The position numbers were made by a program, and so were the translations under genes. The notes under the pieces were generated by a model, which was not told the DNA's origin, searched no databases, and was given only the letters and a program-made list of their open reading frames with translations. From NCBI GenBank assembly GCA_003439945.1, contig QVRM01001473.1:934001-998000 (forward strand): a stretch of 64,000 bases of DNA, written 5' to 3'. Positions 35,151-47,212 of the stretch are shown here, one piece after another; positions within the stretch are counted from its first letter, which is position 1, and every line of letters starts with the position of its first letter. The stretch is from Dermanyssus gallinae. Lineage: Eukaryota > Arthropoda > Arachnida > Mesostigmata > Dermanyssidae.

Positions 35151-35576
35151 GCGGGGCTAGCAAGAGAGTTTCCCTCTTTGCCGGCAATGCTAGAGCAGCC
35201 GCCCGGGACGGGAGCAGTCCTGTACGCTATTGAGGCTTGGGAGAGCCTAAATGATCCCTCCGAATCTCGGGGCGGCCAACGTCACCTCGTGGTTGGGATT
35301 ATTGGGCCATCTCACAAAATGGACGAATTCTCACTCAGAGTTCATAGGAATGTCGTAGATCGGACGCTACAACTGGCAGCTCTTGCTGGCTCTATTTCGA
35401 CCCCTCTGTTATATACCTCCCCCGAGCGCCGGGAGGAAAGCCTGCAGCGCGTCATCGCGGTGCTGGTAGCGAAGGCCACCCAGCCCGGTCTCATCGCTGT
35501 GTGCGAGGAGGGCTCTCCTGCTCTAGAGGCATCACCCCCGAACGACCTTGTGCCACTCCGTACCGTCCCGCCCTGA
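35079..35576 (+). CDS. Unrecognised 165-codon open frame
   Basis: This is among the longest repeat-free frames in the window, and the opposite strand is stop-rich in the part I checked (35281-35400). It contains LAREFPSLPAMLEQPPGTG, HLVVGIIGPSHKMDEFSLRV and ESLQRVIAVLVAKATQPGLI. I recognise no domain. Its first 70 bases overlap the gag remnant on the minus strand and its end abuts a half foldback element. It may be part of another retroelement or a chance frame in GC-rich sequence. Confidence 0.25.
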   Translation: MGLQLAGNQRRTPGGGNVSNAATLAGLAREFPSLPAMLEQPPGTGAVLYAIEAWESLNDPSESRGGQRHLVVGIIGPSHKMDEFSLRVHRNVVDRTLQLAALAGSISTPLLYTSPERREESLQRVIAVLVAKATQPGLIAVCEEGSPALEASPPNDLVPLRTVPP

Positions 35577-35597
35577 CCGCCCAGACAACAGTCAGAA

Positions 35598-36118
35598 TTC
35601 GTCAGTCATTTATGCATGCACTTAATCTTTACATCCCGCCGAAAAATCCGAATTACTCCGCAGCCACAGCTCGCATTGCCATACGTTTAGTGCCAAAATG
35701 ATTGTCATGAAATGTGCGTCTGCCTGAATGTGTTAGTTTTGAGCGCTGTGAGTGGTCGTAGGGTATTGATTTTAAGGTATTTGGTGTGAAAGCTAATAGA
35801 GGAACTTCTATTTTGCGAATTCTGTTCTAAACAATAATGTCGCATCTTCAGACCTGCGTTATATGTTCTTTGAAGGAAGCAGAATTTTCTCACGAGAGCG
35901 ACGGTGTGCGGCTAGTGTCTGTATAGGAGAACTTGTTGTCTCGCAATTGCACAATTTGTGCTCCTATGTCGAGCAAAAATACCAAATTGTCACAAATTGT
36001 AGTAATTTCAATCTTGCTCCGAAACAAAACTTCTCAGTGACCATGTTCCATTGGGAAAAAAATGCCTTAACGAGCTCTACAAATCCTTATATCGCTCTCG
36101 GGAACGTTCTATGAAACC
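35598..36118. mobile_element. Solitary foldback arm
   Basis: About 520 bases similar to the arms of the foldback element at 20386-22957. It carries the motifs CACAAATTGTAGTAATTTCA and ACCATGTTCCATTGGGAAAA, and ends GAACGTTCTATGAAACCCT at a TA run. It most resembles the inner diverged arm (20925-21307), which has GAGAGCGATATATAG near its end. Only one arm is present. Confidence 0.75.
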
Positions 36119-36234
36119 CTATATATATATATATATTTAAGTGTAGCAAAATATACATGTGTGATATAAGAACATGTGCACAACCCGCTGAGGCATAACT
36201 CAAAGCGTTAGGTCCGGGCTTGGGCTGGTTCACC
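36119..36234. other. TA run and unassigned spacer
   Basis: A short TA run (36119-36136) then unassigned sequence between the solitary foldback arm and the 3' end of E5. Confidence 0.4.
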
Positions 36235-36239
36235 TAGTC

Positions 36240-38640
36240 AGGGTACCTATCACCGAAACGGCATTCCACCTCTGAACATCTCATTTTCTCTCGACATCCT
36301 TGAGCAGTTTCGTCGTGAGCAAATTAGGCCTCCCCAATGTCTCTAATGCAAAGGGTAGGGACAAGTGTGGGTAACCGACACGTGAATACTTTCTGCACTT
36401 CGCTGCTTCCGCTAGGGCTACCGCGCATCCAGGGCGGGCTGCGTCAGTACCGACCATTCACGGGGCTAAAGAGTCGGCTACGGTCGCGACCCACACTAGC
36501 ATTTGACCCCGCTCGAAGGGAGTCAGGGTCATACCATCAGGTGTCCTTCCATCGTCTCTGACTAAGCCAGACGGTTCCAAATTGCATGGGTAGCCTGCCG
36601 ATGGCAGTCCTCAGCTAAATGTCTCGTTCAAGGCTGAGTGGCGTGCGATTCGGCCTGAACTCTGGGGACAGGAAAGCTCATGATGACCTAGGGAGTCTAC
36701 CTCGTCACCGTATCTGTACCGGTATGGAGAAACTAGCTCTGCTCCAAACCTCAACCCGATTAGTATTCGTGTAGACTCGTCGTCCAGGAGGGTACCCAGC
36801 TGAGGGCTCGGGAGAGAAGAAACTGCCAGTGACCTCGCTTTGTTGGTGGACGCAGTTGCTCGGTCCCATAAGCCATTCCATCGACCGTCGTTTGGCAGTT
36901 CTGACCACGCGCGCTGAATAGAATGGGTCTCCAGTAGAGACCCACAAAGTGCAATGGCGTCATCCTGAGTCCATTCAAGCGTAGCCAGGAAATTCGCAAC
37001 CGCCTGGGGGTCCAGGATTGACTCAACGCCACTAGTCGCCAAATGCAAAGATGCAATGTGTGCTGCGACTGAAAGTGAAACTGCTTCAGGCAGGCCCAGT
37101 TCACTTCTGTCTGTCGAGCCCGGTGACGTGGTGGCTTAGGTCTGCGCCTCGCAACCGGATGAGACACATGGGTGCGCGGGTTCGAGCCCCACCGTTGCAC
37201 ATTTGTATTTATGGGGGTCCGTCTATGAAGCAATGTGAAAAACAGTTCCGTGGACGTTAAATCTTGGCTGAGGGTCAGCCCGAAAACTTTAGTTCACTTC
37301 TGGCTATACGCAAGGAGACCTGAACTAAGGGGTCGTTTCGCAGGTTAACTATAGATTCCAACGCGAGACCCAGCTTAAAGTTGATTTCCTTGATTTCCTC
37401 CAACTGGGACGGGAAGGCTGAGAAGTTGATTCCACTGAACGGGTAGTTTAGCCTCGACGCGGAGAAGCATGGGCGCAGAAGGTATAATCCCCGGTGAGCA
37501 CCCAGCTAGGGATGGCGAATAAAACCGATCACTAGTCTTTTTGGTTTAATTTTCGGTCCAAAGTGGCAAGAGAACAGGGGTATCCCATGAAGATCTAGGT
37601 CGTCGCCTGCTACGCGGCCACCCGGAAGCAGATTCTATATAGCGGATATTTTAGCTGTACGTGAAGGATTGATATGAATCTCATACTTGCTTGGGTTCAG
37701 CTTCAACCCACTGCATGTGGCAAAACTTAATATCTTCTTTAAGTCCTCACAGACCGTACCAAGGTCACCCCAGATGACCCCGTCGTCCAAATAACAAAGG
37801 TTAAGTGGACTCTCAAGTGTGTTGACCAAGTTTTTAACGGCAAGACAAAACAGAGGGGGGGAGGGGTCTCCCTGCTGAACCTCTACAGCCGAAGGGAGCA
37901 GTGCCGAGAGTAAGTCCAAGTGCGGCGGAATACCGTAGGCCGATTTTACTTGGTGTTAAATGGCAGAAGTCTTGCTTTCAACCACTCTCAACAAATGATC
38001 CCTCCTGACGGTGTTGAACGCGTCCTTAAAGTCAAGTTTAACTAACACGGATGGATCGAGCCGAGAACCTTTAGAAGCCCTGGTAGCATGAATAATTATT
38101 TCAGCACCCCCTTTGGTGGAGAAACCCAAACCTCTCACTGCCAATTTTGCAGCGACTCTACGTAGTGCCGAAGAGCACACGGTAGGTCTGAACGAGCCGT
38201 CTTTCTTCTTCAGTGCAAACAGCCTCGCTCCAAAGATGAGGAAGCACTATCTTGGATGCGGATCTCCCCATCGCCGTAAGTCGATTACTTTTGCCTAGGC
38301 CCTTACTAAGTCTGTCGGATGAGCAGCCGAAAGTCGGTGAAAGAAGGTCCTGTAGGAGCCGAGGTTTTATAAAATCCAGGCCGGCGCTTGAGCTCTTTGA
38401 TCCAATGATCCAACCGCATGGCGAACATCCTCAACCAACGTAGGTGAAGGTAAGAGTTGTGAGGGGGGAGAAGACGTCCAGCACAAGTCCGGTTGCGCGG
38501 GGGTGTTCTCCCGTAACGACGCTGAGGTGGCTGGTTCATCGACCATAACGTCGTCCGATAGAAGAATGCGGGCTGCTCCCGACACGTCCCCACCCGATAG
38601 CTTGGCCGACACAGCCCACGTACGTTGCACGCTTGTACAC
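36240..38640 (-). pseudogene. Family E RT-endonuclease polyprotein (broken)
   Basis: RT: VLVKLDFKDAFNTVRRDHLL (palm motif A, 38000-38060), VQQGDPSPPLFCLAVKNLVN (near 37860) and LCYLDDGVIWGDL (YLDD box, near 37790). The 37048-36611 frame then gives YRYRYGDEVDSLGHHELSC and SGRIARHSALNE, the cysteine/histidine block. From 36600 to 36240 another frame reads [40 protein letters not shown] and [29 protein letters not shown]...LxW fits a PD-(D/E)xK nuclease, although the Asp after LVW is Val here. Several frameshifts and stops plus the SINE make it inactive. Confidence 0.7.
37110..37290 (+). mobile_element. tRNA-derived SINE, copy 2, nested in E5
   Basis: A 181 bp SINE with a perfect 12 bp target duplication, AGTTCACTTCTG, at 37098-37109 and 37291-37302. 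The 5' half is tRNA-like: CGAGCCCGGTGACGTGGTGG with an A-box, and GCGGGTTCGAGCCCC with a canonical B-box (GGTTCGAGCCC). The 3' half has GGGGGTCCGTCTATGAAGC and ends CTTGGCTGAGGGTCAGCC then GAAAACTTT. The last part folds as a 6 bp stem with a 3-base loop (GGCTGA GGG TCAGCC). The intact duplication marks it as a young insertion. Confidence 0.92.
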
Positions 38641-38950
38641 GACGGATGTTGTACGCTATAGCTGCTACTGTTGCTGCTGCTGTCTCTGCTACTCCTGCTG
38701 CTTCCGGCGCGGTCGCCGCCAGCCGGTCAACCTGGTCGGCCACAGAGCCTTAACGTTAGGCTAGTAGGCGGGATGGTGGTGGCGGTGGAGAAACGCACGC
38801 AGGGTTGGCCTGCCTGCCTGCCTGGGGTCTTTGGCCAGCTCTTTGGCATGCTTGCAGAGCCTACAGACACAGATCACCGATTGACGTCTAGCTCCTATGG
38901 TCAATCGGCCATCATTGACCAACCGACTTAGGGACCGACCAATCAACCTG

Positions 38951-39930
38951 TCTGTTTGATTATATATATATATATATATACGTTAATTTTTAGTATCCAA
39001 AAGCAGGGTACTTTTGCTAATATCTAACTTAACAATACACTAACTAGAACTAATAGGTGCAGCCCTAGGCAAGTTTATGCTAGAAAATGAAATAACATTT
39101 AGAGACACGGATTCATATGACCACACTCTGGACCGATAACGTCTCCGCCCTGAGGTCGATTCAAGATTGTCCTGAAACTGGAACAACTTGTGGCATCTGC
39201 ACACTGGTCAAATTCCCTATTGAATAGACACCTGCACCAAAAACGATTAAACTCAGGCGCTCTAAATATTGCACTGCTCAACTTACGAGCAAAGTATTTC
39301 CTCATATACTCAGGCAAACAGCAAATAACGGCCCATCCAGATGCAGCACGCTTTCGCGTTCAACCAAGTAGCGAATAACCATAGTCTGCAATCTGTACAG
39401 CACGTTCCTCACTTTTCATACACACTGGAACCCATTTTGCTGGTCTAATACACTCCCGCAACTATCGCAATGAGAAACACAAAAGCTATATAGCTTTTTG
39501 TCTGTACAATAACAATGGCGGTGCCCCTCGAATTGGTCGCAGATTTATTTACAGACGTATTCCTACCAGCGCTAAGGCTTATATTAGGTCACAGGAGCAA
39601 TACTCAATCAAGCCGAGCGAAAAACAGCATCACGTGACAACTCATCACGCCCAACGCGCCCCAACACGGAGTGTGGTGGGAAAGGATGACCTAAAAAAGA
39701 AAACGTACCCTACGAAAAATGTTTGGCTATACGGTATATCCAGCACTCAGCGAACATACAACAATATCTACAGAGAGAAAAATAAAATGAACGCCTTAAT
39801 TTATTAGGAGGCTAGGGCACAGTGAAAGCAAAGTCGCCTTATTGTACGATTCTCTGACCGCACGTCAGACAACATATTATTGGCCTGGCAAATCATTTTG
39901 TTAAAACATATTTAGCTTTGTCGATTGTTC
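38951..39930. other. Unassigned sequence
   Basis: A TA run at 38961-38980, then no supported gene. A plus-strand stretch near 39510-39790 could be gag-like but carries no firm motif. Confidence 0.35.
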
Positions 39931-39939
39931 ATAGCATAT

Positions 39940-41010
39940 TTGAGAAAATGATCGATAAGATTACGACTGACGAGTTGCGACAGTATTTGTGCGTCGTTCT
40001 TCTTAAATGAAGTTGACAGCGATGGAAGGCCTACAGCATTCGGTCTATTATCACAAATCCTAGAGCGCCTTTTTAGGAATCTTCTCTGAATGCCCAAAAT
40101 AATACCTATATATACGGATATAGTAATCTTTAGTTGTAGCCTTTTCAGAGTGAAACAAGCAATGGATCGGCTAGTCATATTCATGGATGAAAAGGGCCAA
40201 AAGTTTAATTGAGAAAAGACAGTAGCTATAAAATTCCGAAGGGGCAGCCGTCTGGCCAGGCGTAACGTGCTTCAAACCAGGGGAAATTAATTAAAATTTG
40301 TAAATAAATTCACATATTCAGAGCTCACCTTATTAACAAGGGACAGGAGTTTTCGATCACACATCTAGTTAGGAAGGCCACTATCGCAGCCGCGGCAATT
40401 AAATGCCCACATATGCTTTCGGTCGATGCAGCAGTAGCTCTTTTTGGGATGCAGATAGCACCCATCGCCACATATGATATTTTACTAATATGGGATAAGG
40501 TGGGAGTAGACGAATTGCGTTTAATTAATGGGGTAAGGTTTTTCTTTCTAAAGAGGGTTTGCGCTCTCAAATACATGCAGAAATAGGGTGGTCCACGTGC
40601 TAGAAGGTGGCTCACTGCTGACAGAGAAGCTGCAAAAACGATGGAATCTAAAGAAAACGCGCGCCTTTGACGTTTATATGCGAAACTGGCAAACCAAAAT
40701 TAGACATCGGAATTTATGGGACAGCAGCAATGAGAAGCACTCGGTGGAGGGCTAGCGGGTGAAAGATCGGCATTTAACAACGGCCTTTGCAGCCCACGGA
40801 TTTCATTACGTTATATGCAACGTGGAGGGCTTCCATGAACTACAAGACGAATGTCGATGCAAAGAATGCTGGAGTAAATGTGATAAATACCACGCCACGG
40901 TTTGTCTGGCGGTTCGGTCCATAGCAAAACGCTAGATCGATTGTTGTGTCGAAACACTGTGATGTAACATAAACACACTTACCCAGCCCGGGTGTTAATA
41001 AATAAATAAT
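39940..41010 (+). mobile_element. Decayed LINE related to family A
   Basis: Plus strand. Near 40160 a frame reads KQAMDRLVIFMDEKGQKFN, a stop, EKTVAIKFRRGSRLARRN, resembling the segment after the YADD box of LINE RTs. At 40340-40590 comes THLVRKATIAAAAIKCPHML, then IAPIATYDILLIWDKVGVDE and LRLINGVRFFFLKRVCALKY. This has the pattern of family A (ISPILQYCLPVIAPHLTLHDLKNLDRVKACFAKRVLG). At about 40855-40900 it reads CRCKECWSKCDKYHATVC, the zinc module position. The 3' end runs into TAATAAATAAATAATTATAA (40999-41018). The palm is not legible. Confidence 0.55.
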
Positions 41011-41137
41011 TATAATAATATTACCTATGTATATGCACAAGTATGGGCTCCACACTGGTGAGCAATATAAAAGTCTAGCTAACACGATTGCTTTGTTGAG
41101 ACAAATACACACATCTGGGTCCTTGATGATGAAATAA

Positions 41138-41165
41138 CGGAATAGCCTGTGCACAGGCTATTCCG
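41138..41165. repeat. Perfect 28-base palindrome
   Basis: CGGAATAGCCTGTG followed directly by its reverse complement CACAGGCTATTCCG, with no spacer. Confidence 0.95.
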
Positions 41166-41559
41166 CATGTGTGTTTTGCTGTACATGGCTTCCACATGAA
41201 GATCTGTATTCGAGAGAAGTCCCATTCTTTCTGCCAAGAGTCCAAAGTAGTTAATCTAGCCCGTGTGGGGCCTGGATCACCGTCCAGCGCTCGTTCTGCT
41301 CGCTCCACGGTCAGCCCTCGTCATGAGGCAGGTGTTAGTGGGTTTGTGAGTCCCACACTAGTCACTGGCTGTGGTGACGCATGTACATCACGATTCCCGT
41401 AATCCCCCATTTTAATGCTGAGAGGTTTCAGCATAAAAAAAGATAGGTAGGGCATACCCTTAATCCAGAAATGTCCAATAGGCGTTTCGTGTGCTGTTTT
41501 TAAAATGCGCCCTGTCGAACGTGTTGTGTAGTTGTTGAGACCAGTAATCGGTCTCGTAA

Positions 41560-42650
41560 GTAAGAAGTCTTGTTTTCGCAAGATCTTTTTTGAAGTGCTC
41601 GGTAGTTAGCATTCATTGGACCCCAGTGTGCGTGGAGTGTTGTGGTGCTGTCAGACGGAGTCTGGGGATAAATGTTTGGAGGCAGGGGATGTCCAGACCG
41701 CCGTGTGCTGTGTGCGTGTACAGAAAGGCGTTCGGCACCGAGTTTTCGAGCTTAAGTCATTTCGACTAAACAACCCTTTTGATCTTTTTATCTAGGTCGC
41801 TAAGGAGTGCGTGAGATAGTCTGGGACCGGAGACCAGTTTATACAGGAGGCGGGGAATGAGAAAGTCTTTCAAAAATATGAGTCTTTGGTGGGGTTTAAG
41901 GGGAGCTATCGTGAGTCTGTTGAGTAAATTAAGGAGTATATTCTTGGTGGAGTCAACTCTGCCATTGATGTCAAAGTCGACTCCCAGATATCTCCATCAA
42001 TCGCTCATGTCTTTAGCTGGCAATTGTTGATCTCCAACGTTAAACTCTGGTACGGTATTAATAAAACCTTTACCTTCCTTCCTAATAAATAGGTGGGAGA
42101 TAGTAAATATTTTATTAGTATTAATTTCAAGGCCTTGGGATTTCAAAAGGGGGTCCGCAATATTAAAGAGCCGTTGGAGAGTAGATTTCGTGGAGGCTAG
42201 GAGGATGAGATCATCTGCAAAGGCTAAGCCTGTAAGGCGGAAGTCATCAGTAGGTTGGTACCCGATATTAGTTTTGTCTAATTTTGAAAGAATGTCGTCG
42301 AGAACTAGATTAAATAAAAGGAGGGACAGAGGATCTCCCTGCCTAACACCCCTAGCTGGCCGAAATGTGCGACATTCTTGTCAAAATTCTATGAGAGCTT
42401 TCGATGAGAGGTACAAGCGTTCGATATAATTAATGAATACCTCCGAGTATCCACGAGTCCGGAGTGACCACAGGACGGAGTCATGACTCACCATGTCGAA
42501 CGCCTTACTTATATCGCTAATTAATAGTATGTTAAGAAGACAACAGACTACTTCTAACGGGAGTTTACGGACGGACGAAAGACAAATCCCGTCCAAGTCT
42601 AGTGCTTTAGAAGGTCCGCGGAGAGCTACGTGGGTTTTCTTAAGGTTTAT
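41560..42650 (-). mobile_element. R2-clade LINE fragment (reverse transcriptase)
   Basis: A long minus-strand frame reads SDISKAFDMVSHDSVLWSLR (motif A, about 42480-42520), then FRPARGVRQGDPLSLLLFNL, GLAFADDLILLASTKSTLQR (catalytic FADD), WRYLGVDFDINGRVDSTKN, APLKPHQRLIFLKDFLIPRL and AFLYTHTAHGGLDIPCLQTF. The GVRQGDPLS, PLKPxQRL and GGLxIPCL blocks are typical of R2-clade retrotransposons. There is an in-frame stop before WRYLG and another after KRVV. The 5' side ends at a TA run (42648-42671) beside a mariner. R2 elements usually sit in 28S rDNA, and none is seen here. Confidence 0.75.
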
Positions 42651-42671
42651 ATATATATATATATATATATA

Positions 42672-43960
42672 CAGGTAGTTCCATAAGTTCTTAGAATGAA
42701 AACCAAGAATTTTCCAAATCATGTTTTTAAATTTATCTTATTCGATATACTCCCCGAGATGCTCAATACACTTTTCCCACCAAGATTTCAGAGCTTTTAT
42801 ACCTCTTAAGTAGAATTCCGCGTCTTTAGACTGAAAATAGGCATTGACAGCAGCCTTAACCTCTTCATTGCTGGAAAAACGCTTTCCACCGAGACTATTC
42901 TTCAAATGTTCGAAGAGGAAATAATCAGAGGGGGCCAGGTCTGGAGAATAGGAAGGTTGTTCAATAAGTTCGAACCTCAGTTGGGCCAGTTTTGCGGATG
43001 CTTGCCGGGACTTGTGTGCAGGAGCATTGTCCTGGTGAAACAGGACAACCTTCTTCTGCAAAGCGGGCCGTTTCACGATGAGTTCTTGCTAAAGGCAGTC
43101 CAACAGTCTTGCATAATATTCTCCTGTGATCGTTTTACCGCTCTCAAGGTAGTCGACCAGCATTATTCTACGTTGGTCTTAAAAAACTGTAGCCATCACC
43201 TTTCCGGTCAATGCCGTTGTCCGCACCCTCTTCGGAGGTCCTTCATCAGGTGCACACCATTGGCAACATGCTTCTTGGGTCTCGGGAGTGTAGTGATGGA
43301 CCCAGCTTTTATCGACGGTCATGAATCTGCGCCAAAAATCCGATGGATTGTTCGACATCTTGGCCAAATTTCTCTGTGAAGCGAAAACAGGCGCGTTTTT
43401 TTGGCCTTGGTTGAGCAAAGGCGGCAGCCATTTTTCTCTGAGCTCTTTCATCTTCAAGTTTTCGTATAGGATAAAATGCACACTACCTAAACTAATTCCT
43501 AATGCCTCCCCTATCTCCTTAATGTTCATTCGCTTATCTGTGCCAACGATGTTTCACACTTTCTCTATGTTTTCCTCATCAGTTGCCGTTTTTTGGCCTC
43601 CTGGACATAGTTGATTCTCGATGCTCTGCGACCTCTTTTTAACACATTAATCCAGTTGGAAACAGTAGCAAAACATGGCGCAGAGTCACTGTACGTCTCG
43701 TCCAACCCAATTTTTACTTGGGTCGCATTCCAACCTTTGAAATAAAAATGCTTGATAACCACTCGAAACTCTTTTTTCTTCATTTGTAAAAATCACGCCG
43801 ATACGTTGCACGGGAAAAGCTATCAAACGAAATCGCAACGGCCAATCACCATAATATTTTGAGTGCTAGCAGTCGAAAAGTTGCAGTTCCTAATAGCGGT
43901 GGAAGCGCGCCAAAATTCGAATTCTAAAAAGCTCATTCTAAGAACTTATTGAACTACCTG
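42672..43960 (-). mobile_element. Mariner transposon 2 (dead, ends intact)
   Basis: A 1289 bp mariner-family element. Terminal repeats start CAGGTAGTTC at 42672 and end GAACTACCTG at 43960. They match over about 28 bp with one mismatch, with TA on both sides (42670-42671 and 43961-43962). The left flank is a TA microsatellite. It differs from the mariner at 27942-29224 in termini and protein, so two separate mariner lineages have been active here. Confidence 0.93.
42738..43783 (-). pseudogene. Mariner transposase 2, with stops and frameshift
   Basis: The start at 43783 reads MKKKEFRVVIKHFYFKGWNA, an N-terminal DNA-binding region. The frame breaks near 43565, and a TGA follows shortly before NIVGTDKRMNIKEIGEALGI. 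The catalytic pieces are MTVDKSWVHHYTPE, FHQDNAPAHKS and YSPDLAPSDYFLF, so all three Asp of DD34D survive. Stops follow KVMATVF and LLDCL. The C-terminus (RGIKALKSWWEKCIEHLGEY) is complete and ends at 42738. Confidence 0.9.
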
Positions 43961-43962
43961 TA

Positions 43963-45700
43963 CAGAGAGAGAGGTGCTTAATGATAAAAATCCTAGTTTT
44001 TCAAAATCTAGGTGGGATACCATCAGGTGTGTGGCTGCATTTCAGGCGTAAATGTTGCGTGTAGATATAATATTCGTTAACATCGATAAGCGAGTCCCGA
44101 TAGATCGTCGAATTATGAAATGTCGGCATGGGTGAGGCGGAGGTTACTGAAGGTTACAATGATGAATAAAGATGAGAAACGCGGCGTTAGTAGTTCAACC
44201 TTCTCTTCATCTGTCGATGCCGAGTGCGAGATTGATTCCAGGGCTGGTGATAACTCGTTGCTGGTTAGGCGCGAGTTGGCCTGGCGGAAAAGGGTTCCGC
44301 CGTTTATGCTCATGCCAGAAACGCTTTATTGTATTAATACATTTTCGATGATTCCATGCAGTGGAAACAAGGCCTTAGGCACGAAGAGATAAGTCGTTTG
44401 TGCCGGGCTACATATGAGTACAGCATCTCGCGCTTCTTGTCGACCACATTGGAAGTGAAAACTTCGGTCAGAACGCGTGAACTTGTCGTACATCTTGTTA
44501 ACATAGTAGCAGTCCAAATAACACCTTTCAGTTCATCAGATTGAGGTGGTTGGCCATTGCCTCGATGTTAATTTGTTAAAATTTTGACCCACACAGCAAT
44601 CGAACTGCTTTAGTGACGTTAATTTTGAGACCGAACGAGAAGTGCTTGAGATCACAGCTGACAATTGAATTGCGGATTTCAATGATGTTGATCGTGAAGC
44701 TGGAGTTGCAGATTGTGGAGCTGGAGTGATGTGTGAGGTCGTCGATAAGTTTGAGAACACACACATTGTTTATTTTTATTTCGCAATAACTTTGCGTTTC
44801 AAGTTTAAGTACATAATTATAATATAATCGTCAATATATACAATTTGAACACTTCAGTGACAGTCCCACCGGTCAAAAAAGTGTAAAGATCGCTGACGCA
44901 GCTTGCGGCTTTGTATTTAGCGCACATCTGCGAGTAGAACCGGCAACGACATTGATCGCTATTAGTTGGATTAAATAAATGCTATAATTGATGAAACGAG
45001 CTCCCATTGACTTAGCAGTGGAGATTTCCGCAGTAGCCTAGTCCATTCGAGGTAGAGTCAAGTCACTATTGTGGTCACGGATCTGCTAAACTCACCGTAG
45101 AAGTTGATAACGTCGCAGCATTTGTTAATCTGTTGCAGGCGACAAAGACGATCACAGGAATTCGATGCATAAAAACAGCAGAGGCGAACCTTGTTGCGCG
45201 GAGTAAGTAGATCAACTGCGATGTGTTGACTGGATATGCCACGTGATGCTGGTATAACATTTAGTCGAGCTGAGACTAAATTCACACACCACACTTTGTG
45301 TGCCTCCATGTGTTTTGAACGCAAATAAACGGAACTTTATGGAGTCCTTGACAAACGCGTGTTCTCGGTTGTACTTTCGATATATGTGTATATAAATATA
45401 TATATATATATATACGCATACATATAAATATATTCTGTCTCTATATGTGTCACCAGAGTGCGCAGTATATGACCAAAATACGACGGTTTAGTTGATTTGT
45501 CCAGGAGGTTATCTGGGACGCATTCTCTGCGTATATCTGTGTGTTCTTGTTTCTCACATCGGTTTCGTCTCCGAGCGAAACGGAGAACAACAAAAACAAC
45601 TATGTGATTTGGGACACGAAAAATATCTATTACAAATCTTATTTTTGCTGCTGTTGTTGTCAGAGAGGTAGAAGTCTCGGTTGTTTCTGTCCTGATATAG
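43963..45700. other. Unassigned sequence
   Basis: No gene supported. Open frames of 60-90 codons overlap on both strands with no recognised motif. A short TA run lies at 45397-45414. Confidence 0.4.
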
Positions 45701-45711
45701 TACGCTAGTTT

Positions 45712-46607
<896 letters not shown>

Positions 46608-46611
46608 TATA

Positions 46612-46680
46612 GATTGGAATGAAAGATAGCTTGGCATTAGGAGTCGTGGGTTTGAATCCGGCACAACGCATTGCAAAGCT
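46612..46680 (+). mobile_element. Second SINE-like family, copy 2
   Basis: AGATAGCTTGGCATTAGGAG then TCGTGGGTTTGAATCCGGC. The B-box-like GGTTTGAATCC is close to consensus GGTTCGAATCC. It shares its layout with 30958-31030 and starts right after the TTG tract. Confidence 0.5.
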
Positions 46681-46761
46681 TTCTCCTAGGGTTTTTCCAA
46701 TTCAAGCCAAGGTTTCCACCCGGAATTCCCTGTCTGGCTCTTGGTCGCGGATAGGGTCTTT

Positions 46762-47064
46762 TTATATGTTATGTTTCCGTTTCCATTTTATTTTGACTAC
46801 TTCCAAAGTCAAAAGCCCGTTTTTTCCCCAACACTTTTGCCCCAGTGTTTGGAACATACAAAGAAGCGTACTTTCGAATGCGTTGTTTCGGTACATGCTC
46901 GCCTCCGCCAAAGCTACGGCGTAGGCAGTCTCGGCTGCACCGTGTCTGACCATAGAGGATGCCGGGGAATCAGTTACGAGCACGCCCCAAATTAGGGCCC
47001 CACCATTCTTGAATGCGGCCAGAGTCATATCGACTGGCCTTTTGAGCATTTCATTCTCCACCAT
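46762..47064 (-). mobile_element. Family E retroelement fragment E6 (endonuclease end)
   Basis: A 100-codon minus-strand frame reads MLKRPVDMTLAAFKNGGALI, WGVLVTDSPASSMVRHGAAE and TAYAVALAEASMYR. The RPxxMTL, LIWxVLVTDS and AVALAEA blocks match E5 ([24 protein letters not shown]). The Asp after W is Gly here. It lies directly beside the older LINE that the R1 split. Confidence 0.6.
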
Positions 47065-47069
47065 AACTT

Positions 47070-47204
47070 ATTCAATGTTCTTTGCAAAAGACAGCGCGAG
47101 CTTTACTGTTATTTTTAGCTACTTTGTACTTGGCCATTAGAAATCCTATCTCAATTTACTAAAATATTTAAGTCGTCTGCGTGGAAAGTCTTTAGTTCTC
47201 AAAA
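47070..47204 (-). mobile_element. Older LINE RT, left half (host of the R1 insertion)
   Basis: Read on the minus strand, the sequence just left of the R1 insertion encodes ELKTFHADDLNILVN, resembling the AFYADDLVILAKS box of family A. Joined conceptually across the R1, it follows TQCDILSPFLFIFYVT on the other side (50531-50620). It is heavily decayed. Confidence 0.5.
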
Positions 47205-47212
47205 AGAGTTCT

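Larger units (their letters stand above)
36235..38950 (-). mobile_element. Family E retroelement E5, longest copy, decayed
   Basis: A minus-strand retroelement of about 2.7 kb containing a SINE at 37110-37290. In order it shows a cysteine-containing N-terminal stretch (CRLCKHAKELAKDP near 38870), a SAKLSGGDVSGAARILLSDD segment (38500-38620), a reverse transcriptase and a C-terminal cysteine/histidine plus endonuclease region. It shows how the shorter fragments E1-E4 and E6 relate to a whole element. The combination of RT followed by a restriction-like endonuclease places it with the R2/R4-type side of LINEs, but I do not assign a clade. Confidence 0.7.

Noticed and set aside
37110..37200. Functional tRNA gene at the SINE head
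   Set aside because: The A- and B-boxes are tRNA-like, but the sequence is part of a repeated 181 bp element with target duplications.
36711..37233. Overlapping frames at 36705-36947 and 36760-37233
   Set aside because: They overlap the family E frame with no motif of their own. The second one also runs through the SINE.
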